Shown here piece by piece: positions 1 through 4,871 of a stretch of DNA of 5,212 bases. Location: positions 21,319 to 26,530 of the forward strand of contig JAQWDG010000007.1 in assembly GCA_028705545.1 (NCBI GenBank). Direction: 5' to 3'. Within the stretch, counting starts at the first letter, position 1. Each line of letters opens with the position of its first letter. A program made the position numbers and the translations under genes. Below the pieces are notes generated by a model. The model was given only the letters and a program-made list of their open reading frames with translations. It searched no databases and was not told the origin of the DNA. This DNA is from Methanoregula sp. (GTDB taxonomy: Archaea > Halobacteriota > Methanomicrobia > Methanomicrobiales > Methanospirillaceae).

Positions 1-947
1 CCGTAGACAATGTTGATACGGGATCCGTCGGGGAGGGTTGAATCGACAATCGGGTTGCGGTAGGTGATCGGCCGTTTTATCCGTTCGGCAATCTTGACCA
101 CAAACTCGTCCAGTTCGCTCGATACTTTGAATTCAATGACGGATTTGAGGCCCTTGAACATCTTGTGCTCAATGAAGATCGGACCGACTCCGTCACAGGA
201 GATATCTTCGATATACGGGTCGGAAAGGAACGGCTTTAAGACACCCATATCGATTTTATCCCGTATAATGAGATATTCGATTGCCTGGTATTCCACCTTT
301 GAGAGGATAATCTTCCCGTCCGGTGTGATGGGGAGGTTCCTGCTTTTCTTACCGGATTTCATCTTTTTTTGTGCAGTAAAATCCGTGTTGAGAAATGTCA
401 TTAGTTTTGATGATGCACTGGCCTGTGCCTCCTTTTTTGTCATGCTTGCGATATCGACACCCGGGGGTTTGACGATGGCAACCGTGGACAGCATTTTTCG
501 TATGACATCCGTCCGCTCCTTGTCGGTGGTCGGATCCGTTTCAAGGCCGTCGATAAGATCGATCAGTTTTGTCTCGATCACCGGCAGGATATCGCTCACG
601 CTGTGCAAAAACGAGGGTTCGATGGGGATATAGTAATTCCTCACATCGTCAGGATCGGGAAGGATATGGACAAAGGTGGTATCGTTGACCGGGTAGATGA
701 TGTTCGGGCTTTTCATGTTGCGGACATCTTTTTTCAGTTCCGACAAGAAGAGCGGGATCCCGTAGGTATTGACCGGGAACGTGTGGAGGTACTCGAGCAG
801 GTGCGGGCTGTTCTGCACGTATTCCTTTGCATTGGTCGGCAGCATCTTGTATAATGCATCCGACTCGAGATCCGCATACAGGTCGACATCGAGATCGACC
901 GGTTCGGGCTTGAACGGCAGGTTGATCGCAACGGAGAGGGAGCCCAT
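1..947 (-). CDS. arlI: Archaellum motor/assembly ATPase ArlI (FlaI), N-terminal 315 codons, cut by the window edge
   Basis: ArlI is the cytoplasmic hexameric secretion-type ATPase (type II/IV secretion superfamily) that powers archaellin assembly and filament rotation with ArlJ and ArlH. I translated this edge-truncated frame by hand. The ATG at 945-947 follows the arlH stop by one codon (TGA-TCC-ATG), so no earlier in-frame start exists. Family signatures are YIEDISCDG (residues 245-253), PITYRNP (about 293-299) and STLPDGSRIN (303-312), the block that normally precedes Walker A. Walker A, Walker B and the Asp/His boxes lie off the left edge. The first ~190 residues are variable, as in other ArlI N-terminal domains. 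A basic stretch, KKMKSGKKSR (194-203), separates them from the conserved part. It is the last gene visible in the accessory operon, and arlJ should follow. Confidence in the family is high; completeness cannot be judged. Confidence 0.93.
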   Translation of the reverse strand, partial: MGSLSVAINLPFKPEPVDLDVDLYADLESDALYKMLPTNAKEYVQNSPHLLEYLHTFPVNTYGIPLFLSELKKDVRNMKSPNIIYPVNDTTFVHILPDPDDVRNYYIPIEPSFLHSVSDILPVIETKLIDLIDGLETDPTTDKERTDVIRKMLSTVAIVKPPGVDIASMTKKEAQASASSKLMTFLNTDFTAQKKMKSGKKSRNLPITPDGKIILSKVEYQAIEYLIIRDKIDMGVLKPFLSDPYIEDISCDGVGPIFIEHKMFKGLKSVIEFKVSSELDEFVVKIAERIKRPITYRNPIVDSTLPDGSRINIVY

Positions 948-950
948 GGA

Positions 951-1685
951 TCAGATCCTCGCAAAACTCATCGGGATTACTTTCATCCCGTAGCCCGGAT
1001 GAACCTCAAAACTGACAAGGTTTCCGGTGGTCTTGCATGCCCCGCGTACCTTAACCACTTCCATGACCATGACATACTTGTCACCTACAAGGGCCTTTTT
1101 CATATTGAGGTGCGCATCGCAGATGGAACGGATCCGGACAAGCGTATCTTCCTCAAAGGCATACGTGTGGAGCGTTACAAGGACCGTTTTGCCATGGTCC
1201 ACGAGGGATTTGCAGTTGGTAAAAAATGTGAGGATGGTATCGGTCTCTGCGTATTCCGTAAACAGGGTCAATGAATCGACAACCGCCACCTGCGCCTTGC
1301 TGTTCTGGATATAGGAGATCAGCCGGGCCAGGATACCTTCCATCTCTTCTTTTTTCCATTCAAAGCCCACGACATGGAGGGGAAAAATCTTGAGATATCC
1401 CCAGGCAAAATAATCGGAGATATCAAGACTCATCGATTCCATCTGTTTGATGAAACTCTTGCTCGTGTTTTCCGTGGTGAAAAGGTCAACGGACATCCCC
1501 TGTTTCATCGCACCCCAGATAATCTGCTGGGTAAGCACGCTTTTCCCGGTATCGTTCTCGCCTTCGATAAGAGTCAGGGATCCGACCGGCAGGCCATCGG
1601 CTATCTTCTTGTCCAGCTCGCTGTTGCCGGTCGAGATGATCTGCCTGTCCTCGCCGCCCATGAGATCGGAAAGATCAGTCGCCAT
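951..1685 (-). CDS. arlH: Archaellum ATP-binding protein ArlH (FlaH), KaiC/RecA-like
   Basis: This is a 244-residue RecA/KaiC-fold protein of the usual ArlH size. It has a Walker A motif, GENDTGKS (42-49), the TTEN element (70-73) and a Walker B strand ending in VAVVDS (133-138). In the family, ArlH binds ATP, forms a ring under ArlI and regulates the motor ATPase; hydrolysis is weak or absent. It acts in the cytoplasm at the base of the archaellum. The start at 1685 is supported by a purine-rich GGGTGGAG ribosome-binding site at 1690-1697, inside the 14-bp gap after arlF. The gene ends in TGA at 951-953, one codon before the arlI ATG. Its neighbours (ArlF upstream, ArlI downstream) match the standard locus order. 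No key motif is missing. Confidence 0.95.
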   Translation of the reverse strand: MATDLSDLMGGEDRQIISTGNSELDKKIADGLPVGSLTLIEGENDTGKSVLTQQIIWGAMKQGMSVDLFTTENTSKSFIKQMESMSLDISDYFAWGYLKIFPLHVVGFEWKKEEMEGILARLISYIQNSKAQVAVVDSLTLFTEYAETDTILTFFTNCKSLVDHGKTVLVTLHTYAFEEDTLVRIRSICDAHLNMKKALVGDKYVMVMEVVKVRGACKTTGNLVSFEVHPGYGMKVIPMSFARI

Positions 1686-1689
1686 GATT

Positions 1690-1697
1690 CTCCACCC
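1690..1697 (-). promoter_or_regulatory. Ribosome-binding site of arlH
   Basis: The minus strand reads GGGTGGAG four bases before the ATG at 1685, partly complementary to the archaeal 16S rRNA 3' end. It fixes the arlH start and lies within the arlF-arlH spacer. Confidence 0.6.
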
Positions 1698-1699
1698 TG

Positions 1700-2170
1700 T
1701 TACAGTATCTTCGATTCATAGATGCCGTTTCCTGTCGTAATCTGGAACCATTTTGGAGAGGTACCCTGTGTCGTAATCAGAAGTGTGTAGGATTCCCCGG
1801 GATCGAGTTCTGACAAATGGATAAACTCATCGCCTCGGTTGGTTATTGTCCAAGTTCCATAGGGATATATCTCATACTCCTTGGAACTGTTATCATAGAC
1901 AATAACATCCATGTGGGGAAAATCGGAGATAATCTCCGAGCCGGTATTCTGGATCGTGCAGTTGATGATTGACTGATCGGCTTCAACGTATGCGTACGCA
2001 TTGACAATCGTAAAATCGGTTCGCATCTGCGTCTGTTCCTGCAAAGCAACAGATTTCTGCGCATTGGTAACGATCTCAGCAGTCGAAATAGTACTCCCTA
2101 CAAGGAGGTACGCAACGATCACCAAAAGCATCACCCCTACCGCCGCCCCGATAAGATCTGCAACTGCCAT
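1700..2170 (-). CDS. arlF: Archaellum stator/anchor protein, ArlF-like (FlaF)
   Basis: This 156-residue protein has one N-terminal membrane helix (about 6-24) and a predicted extracytoplasmic beta-rich domain (about 50-156). Visible elements are RTDFTIV (50-56), an NTGSE turn (75-79) and a C-terminal ITTGNGIYE segment, in the style of ArlF. ArlF/ArlG family proteins resemble archaellins at the N terminus, sit in the pseudoperiplasm and contact the S-layer to hold the rotating filament. Two N-glycosylation sequons are present, N70-C-T and N94-S-S. The start at 2170 has a strong AGGAGG at 2181-2186. The G-then-F order matches Sulfolobales rather than Methanococcus. Because this protein and its upstream neighbour are clearly related, the F and G labels could be swapped: I am sure of the family and less sure of the letter. 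Confidence 0.75.
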   Translation of the reverse strand: MAVADLIGAAVGVMLLVIVAYLLVGSTISTAEIVTNAQKSVALQEQTQMRTDFTIVNAYAYVEADQSIINCTIQNTGSEIISDFPHMDVIVYDNSSKEYEIYPYGTWTITNRGDEFIHLSELDPGESYTLLITTQGTSPKWFQITTGNGIYESKIL

Positions 2171-2180
2171 ACCGGCTCAT

Positions 2181-2186
2181 CCTCCT
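2181..2186 (-). promoter_or_regulatory. Strong Shine-Dalgarno of arlF
   Basis: AGGAGG on the minus strand overlaps the TAG stop of arlG (2185-2187) and sits 10 bases before the ATG at 2170. A nearer ATG at 2178-2180 is out of frame, so the Shine-Dalgarno spacing favours 2170. Stop-codon overlap suggests coupled translation. Confidence 0.7.
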
Positions 2187-2694
2187 AGGGTGCATTTGAT
2201 GTAAACTGGTTCGACCTCCAGATCCCATCAGGGAGAGTAAACTGGAAGTAATTCGGACTTCCGTCTGTATTAAGGGTATTGGTGTTTACATCGATCTCCA
2301 GTGTTTCACCGGGATCCCAATACGAGTTGACTTTTGACTCGCTCAATGTATATGTCCAGTAACCGTTGGGCAAAGTAGAACTTCCCGAAGGCACCAGCGT
2401 CATCCTTCCAAAATCTCCTGTACTGCCACAGATTACATCGGAACGTTCGATATCGGCAACCGGCACCTGTTCACTCCCGGTATTTTTTATCCAGACCCGG
2501 GCATACTGACTCTGGTTTGCAACGGCAAGGACTATCTTGAAATCGGTACGGAGCCGTTGATCCGATTCATGGCTGGCTGAAGAAAAAGTACCTGACATCT
2601 GGTAGACAACCGGGAATATGGCGCTGATAAGTACGCCTGCTGCTATAACGGCCGTTATCAGAAAGAGGGCGGTCGTGAAGGTATCGGACGACAT
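2185..2694 (-). CDS. arlG: Archaellum stator/anchor protein, ArlG-like (FlaG)
   Basis: This 169-residue protein has a short polar N terminus, one hydrophobic helix (about 8-31), a polar linker, then a beta-rich domain. RLRTDFKIV (47-55) resembles the conserved ArlG segment that follows the N-terminal helix. It is followed by a VWIKNTGS strand-turn (67-74) and a WDPGETLEI strand typical of archaellin-like beta-sandwiches. In the family, ArlG forms filaments capped by ArlF and is proposed to be part of the stator that links motor and S-layer. It starts one codon after the arlCDE stop (TAA-ACA-ATG), so translation is probably coupled. It has one sequon, N60-Q-S. No cysteine-rich or catalytic motif is seen. 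The main alternative is that this is the F paralogue and its downstream neighbour the G paralogue. Confidence 0.75.
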   Translation of the reverse strand: MSSDTFTTALFLITAVIAAGVLISAIFPVVYQMSGTFSSASHESDQRLRTDFKIVLAVANQSQYARVWIKNTGSEQVPVADIERSDVICGSTGDFGRMTLVPSGSSTLPNGYWTYTLSESKVNSYWDPGETLEIDVNTNTLNTDGSPNYFQFTLPDGIWRSNQFTSNAP

Positions 2695-2697
2695 TGT

Positions 2698-3603
2698 TTA
2701 TATCCTGTCAGGCAGGTTCATCCACTCTTCGTCTTTCCGGGTATTCCGCGATACTACCCTTTCCTTTGAGTTCTCTTCAGTTCCCTCCGGGTTCTCGTTT
2801 ATTGGTAAAAGCTGCTGGCGCTGTTCCATCATAACCTCAATCATATCGCGATCGAGCGATGAATCATTGGGCGACAGGATCCGGTTGAGCGAATACAATT
2901 CGGAAACAAACTCGTCCGGTCCGACTTCGTGCTCATCTCCGAGGTTTGCAGGCATCAATCTTGAGATCTCTTTAATCTCGTCACATGATTCCCGCGAGAT
3001 ATATCCCATAATCCGGTAGGATTCGAGGATAATATCGAGTCTGTCATGCCCGAATTTTCGTATGGCCCCGTTTGTCCATTTGAATAATTTGTATACTTTC
3101 TGGAGCCGGAGTTTTTCACTGGCAAGAGAATTTTGGCCGGCCTTGTGCCCGATTGCCGGGGGAATCTGTGCTTTTAATAATGCCATCATCTGTTCATCAG
3201 ACAGGTGTTTTTCCTCATGAGAATCTGAAACAGGCATCTCGGGCTTTGGTTCCGGCTCAAGTTTCTTTGATTTGTCTTTTTCAGATTTTGTCTTTATTGC
3301 ATCGGCAGCATCCAGCGTGGATTCCCGGGCATCCAGAGCGGCTTCTTTTGCGTCCAGTGCAGCCTTCTTTGCTTCATCGGCTGCATCGGTATTTCCATCG
3401 GCGGCGGTAGTTCCTCCTGCGGAAACGGCCAAGGTGAACGGATTCTCCAGTTCGTTCATCCGTTCCCTGATATCCATCAACAGGCGCTTGATGGATGTTT
3501 TGATCAGGTCGACTTCCCGTTCGAGGTTCTGGAGCTTAACCTCGGGGTCATCCTCGGAAGCCGCGGTGATGATATGGTCGACCTGCGCCTGGTTTACCGC
3601 CAT
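2698..3603 (-). CDS. Archaellum scaffold protein ArlC/D/E-type fusion (FlaCE/FlaDE-like)
   Basis: This 301-residue soluble protein has no signal peptide or membrane segment. From the N terminus it has: a coiled-coil helix (about 21-54) ending in NELENPF, reminiscent of ArlC/ArlE; an Ala/Asp/Lys-rich linker with four heptad-like units (74-101); a Lys/Glu/Pro-rich stretch (104-124); and a conserved domain (about 163-216) with VYKLFKWTN, FGHDRLDIILESYRIMGYIS and EIKEISRL. The last resembles the FlaD/E domain (KWLEFLLEKVG...YYVDIGWIS type). These proteins form the cytoplasmic ring around ArlH/ArlI and receive chemotaxis input through CheF/CheY. The charged tail (270-301) is probably disordered. 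The ATG at 3603 has no clear Shine-Dalgarno, and two out-of-frame ATGs lie just upstream. This fits a short leader or leaderless transcript. It is the first gene of the accessory operon. Which of C, D and E are fused needs profile comparison. Confidence 0.82.
   Translation of the reverse strand: MAVNQAQVDHIITAASEDDPEVKLQNLEREVDLIKTSIKRLLMDIRERMNELENPFTLAVSAGGTTAADGNTDAADEAKKAALDAKEAALDARESTLDAADAIKTKSEKDKSKKLEPEPKPEMPVSDSHEEKHLSDEQMMALLKAQIPPAIGHKAGQNSLASEKLRLQKVYKLFKWTNGAIRKFGHDRLDIILESYRIMGYISRESCDEIKEISRLMPANLGDEHEVGPDEFVSELYSLNRILSPNDSSLDRDMIEVMMEQRQQLLPINENPEGTEENSKERVVSRNTRKDEEWMNLPDRI
3301..3384 (-). repeat. Four tandem 7-codon units inside the ArlC/D/E linker
   Basis: Residues 74-101 read as four heptads: AADEAKK, AALDAKE, AALDARE, STLDAAD. 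The 21-bp period is also visible in the DNA as repeated GCATCCAG/GCGTCCAG-like words on the plus strand. It probably encodes a rigid helix or coiled-coil spacer between the ArlC-like and ArlD/E-like parts. Such units can change copy number by slippage. Confidence 0.7.
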
Positions 3604-3630
3604 AACATTGCATTATTATCCTGTTTTTCG

Positions 3631-3641
3631 TTAATATACTT
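3631..3641 (-). promoter_or_regulatory. TATA-like element, probable promoter of the arl accessory operon
   Basis: The minus strand reads AAGTATATTAA, preceded by GCA that could belong to a purine-rich BRE. Its centre is 33 bases before the arlCDE ATG at 3603. With the usual 25-27 base archaeal spacing, transcription would begin near 3610, giving a leader of only about seven bases. That agrees with the missing Shine-Dalgarno. The start site is inferred. Confidence 0.45.
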
Positions 3642-3643
3642 TG

Positions 3644-3659
3644 CCCCGGGGAACCGGGG
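3644..3659. repeat. GC palindrome abutting the accessory-operon TATA element
   Basis: CCCCGG (3644-3649), loop GGAA, CCGGGG (3654-3659): a perfect 6-bp stem with a 4-base loop, two bases from the TATA-like element. It could be an operator half-site pair or an RNA hairpin. On the plus strand an ATTTTTAATTT run follows about 10 bases later, so a weak plus-strand terminator is another reading. Confidence 0.55.
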
Positions 3660-3668
3660 TGAGAAGAG

Positions 3669-3681
3669 ATATTTTTAATTT
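3669..3681 (-). promoter_or_regulatory. Second TATA-like A/T run upstream of arlCDE
   Basis: The minus strand reads AAATTAAAAATAT. A promoter here would start transcription near 3648, inside the GC palindrome, giving a leader of about 45 bases for arlCDE. It is weaker evidence than the proximal element and could simply reflect A+T richness. Confidence 0.25.
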
Positions 3682-3829
3682 CGCGGGATTATTTGAGGTT
3701 TCCTTTTCTGGCTCTTCTCCAATTTTAGGAAATTCAATTATCCAGCAAAAATGTCTCAATTGCCGACGATGAAGATTTCTTTGTTGAAGTATGTGAGGAA
3801 GATGAATAATTACATCAAGTTGCAAGAAA

Positions 3830-3967
3830 TCAAAAAACCGCCTTGCCCAGGTGCGACCCGACGAGGCGTCGCACCGACCCCCATCAGGGGGTGGGAATCC
3901 TCGTAATGTGGGAGTTTGGGGGCGGCAACCCCCATTACTATGTTTGGCAGGATCGTGATTTGCCAAC
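3830..3967 (-). ncRNA. Candidate structured small RNA, leader, or palindromic element (unknown family)
   Basis: On the minus strand four stem-loops follow one another: TTGGCA/TGCCAA (arms 3944-3949 and 3961-3966); a larger hairpin with outer arms GTAATG/CATTAC (3903-3908, 3933-3938) or inner arms TGGGGG/CCCCCA (3917-3922, 3929-3934); ACCCCC/GGGGGT (3877-3882, 3887-3892); and a perfect 8-bp GGTGCGAC/GTCGCACC (3850-3857, 3868-3875). A run of six T (plus-strand A at 3832-3837) follows, as at an archaeal terminator. The line 3841-3900 is 43/60 G+C, while 3661-3780 and 4021-4080 are about 32-38%. A TATA-like AATTTAAAT lies about 25 bases before the proposed start. The strand is assigned from the T-run and TATA. 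I do not recognise tRNA, 5S, SRP, RNase P or C/D-box RNA. A dispersed repeat copy is the main alternative. Confidence 0.4.
3832..3837 (-). terminator. Oligo-T after the stem-loop chain
   Basis: Six A on the plus strand are six T on the minus strand, 12 bases after the 8-bp hairpin at 3850-3875. This is sufficient as an archaeal U-rich termination signal for the candidate RNA. Confidence 0.35.
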
Positions 3968-3987
3968 CTGAGGATAATGAGCCGAAT

Positions 3988-3998
3988 GATTTAAATTC
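3988..3998 (-). promoter_or_regulatory. TATA-like element before the stem-loop chain
   Basis: The palindromic core TTTAAA sits in an A+T-rich stretch centred near 3993, about 25 bases before 3967, where the first stem begins. A second candidate, AATTATAAA on the minus strand (about 4029-4037), lies further upstream. Neither has a convincing BRE. Confidence 0.3.
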
Positions 3999-4186
3999 CC
4001 GAAACAAAAGGATGAATCTGAAAACTCGTTTATAATTACTCCGTTTGGATTTCATTGCAATCGAATTTTCTCGAACGGAAACTAATCGTTTCTTTGAGGT
4101 AATTTCACATCATCCTAAATTGGGAGAAGAACCCCTTTTCTCTACCTTGTGAAGAGAACGGTCAATCTAATAGAACATACATACAC

Positions 4187-4226
4187 CTGTCCATGGGAAA
4201 TTCAGTACATACAACCATTTGGACAG
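4187..4226. repeat. Spaced inverted repeat downstream of the archaellin genes
   Basis: CTGTCCA (4187-4193) and TGGACAG (4220-4226) are perfect 7-bp arms with 26 bases between them. They lie just beyond the archaellin T-run on the minus strand. They could form a 3' RNA hairpin if termination is leaky, or be chance. No function is assigned. Confidence 0.3.
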
Positions 4227-4242
4227 ATATACTGCTCAAATC

Positions 4243-4258
4243 AAATAAAAAAAGAGAG
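4243..4258 (-). terminator. T-rich terminator of the archaellin operon
   Basis: Directly after the archaellin TAA the minus strand reads CTCTC then seven T, A, TTT. Archaeal RNA polymerase terminates at such U-tracts without a hairpin. It separates the filament genes from the accessory operon. Confidence 0.6.
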
Positions 4259-4858
4259 TTAGTATAATGCCTGAACCGTATTAATTCCTCCCGGGACGGT
4301 TCTTACAATCGAGAGAACCGATCCTACTGCCGGCTGGAAATTAATCGTAATTTTTGTGTTGGGAGTTGCAGATGTCGGAAGTCCTATTGCAAGGATCATC
4401 TGTGCGTTTGGTTCAAGCATCGTACCTGCGGTCTGGTTATTGATCGTTTCCGCAATGCACCAGTCCTGAGGGCTCGAACCACCCTTCATCGCATTGGTAC
4501 AGGAGTCTGGATTAAACGTCAGGTTCGCGTTATGGCCGCCGTTATTGTCACTGTATGACACTACCATCTGCGATAAGTCAACGGATGTTCCGCCGGCGGT
4601 AAGGGCAACAGTGATATTGGCATAATTTAGATATTCAGCACTGGTTCCGGAAGCGACCCCGTATACATTTCCGACATTTTCAATGCTCGAACTGGCCTGC
4701 GCCACGCTGGTATGGACGGTTGTCTGGGCAGTCTGGGTTGTGTAGAACCCGGCACCAAGCACCACATACGAGAACACCGCCGCAACGACAACGAATGCGA
4801 TCAGCACAATCGCTGCTTCAAGGCCGGTGAATGCATTTTCTGAATAGGAATGTTTCAT
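4259..4858 (-). CDS. Archaellin (archaellum filament subunit precursor)
   Basis: This 199-residue preprotein has a short polar leader ending around AFTG (Gly12), then a long hydrophobic helix starting LEAAIVLIAFVVVAAVFSYVVL (13-34 region). This is the class III signal cut by the FlaK/PibD peptidase, giving a mature protein of about 187 residues. The rest is the glycine- and threonine-rich outer beta domain, with archaellin hallmarks VDLSQM (93-98) and RTVPGG (186-191). Three N-glycosylation sequons are present: N81-I-T, N112-L-T, N141-Q-T. Two cysteines, C120 and C134, could form a disulfide, which is unusual for a filament subunit. I chose ATG 4858 over the longer frame from 4885, because the latter overlaps the upstream gene. 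A GGTGGTG ribosome-binding site sits six bases before 4858. It is the second gene of an archaellin operon, 13 bp after the first. The flaB/arlB number cannot be assigned. Confidence 0.93.
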   Translation of the reverse strand: MKHSYSENAFTGLEAAIVLIAFVVVAAVFSYVVLGAGFYTTQTAQTTVHTSVAQASSSIENVGNVYGVASGTSAEYLNYANITVALTAGGTSVDLSQMVVSYSDNNGGHNANLTFNPDSCTNAMKGGSSPQDWCIAETINNQTAGTMLEPNAQMILAIGLPTSATPNTKITINFQPAVGSVLSIVRTVPGGINTVQALY

Positions 4859-4864
4859 CTTTTT

Positions 4865-4871
4865 CACCACC
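4865..4871 (-). promoter_or_regulatory. Ribosome-binding site of the second archaellin
   Basis: GGTGGTG on the minus strand starts right after the TAA of the upstream archaellin (4872-4874) and ends six bases before ATG 4858. It decides the start in favour of 4858. Confidence 0.65.

Larger units (their letters stand above)
3604..4258. other. 655-bp intergenic region between archaellin and accessory operons
   Basis: No convincing protein gene is present. Short open frames on both strands cross it, but none has a good ribosome-binding site plus recognisable protein content. Contents in minus-strand order are: T-rich terminator (4243-4258), a spaced inverted repeat (4187-4226), an A+T-rich stretch with TATA-like sites (about 3985-4040), a G+C-rich chain of stem-loops (3838-3966) ending in T6, another A+T-rich stretch (3661-3831), a GC palindrome (3644-3659) and a TATA-like element before arlCDE. 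I see nothing specific in 4060-4186 or 3683-3830. Confidence 0.8.

Noticed and set aside
64..633. 189-residue plus-strand open frame
   Set aside because: It lies antisense to arlI, whose family motifs are clear in the opposite frame, and its Ser/Ile-rich product is a shadow translation.
951..953. TGA between arlH and arlI as a recoded (selenocysteine) codon making a natural fusion
   Set aside because: ArlH ends at its normal family length, an ATG follows one codon later, and no SECIS-like structure was evident. An ordinary stop is simpler.
2618..3019. Plus-strand frame antisense to arlCDE and arlG
   Set aside because: It spans the junction of two well-supported minus-strand genes and has no protein-family features.
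3750..3905. Plus-strand frame of about 51 codons starting MSQLPTMKIS, and an acidic plus-strand tail ending FFVEVCEEDE near 3815
   Set aside because: No Shine-Dalgarno precedes the first. The second has no start codon after its upstream stop. Either could be a remnant of an eroded gene, but nothing recognisable supports that.
3631..3966. 111-residue open frame on the minus strand in another phase of the same island
   Set aside because: It overlaps the rejected 81-residue frame and the inferred arlCDE promoter. Its composition is that of translated palindromes rather than a folded protein.
3838..3966. CRISPR array
   Set aside because: The palindromes differ from each other in sequence and size, and no direct repeat with regular spacers exists.
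3810..4055. 81-residue open frame on the minus strand starting MKSKRSNYKR
   Set aside because: It crosses the G+C-rich palindromic island, where its product becomes Pro/Gly/Arg low-complexity. It lacks a good ribosome-binding site and no domain is recognisable.
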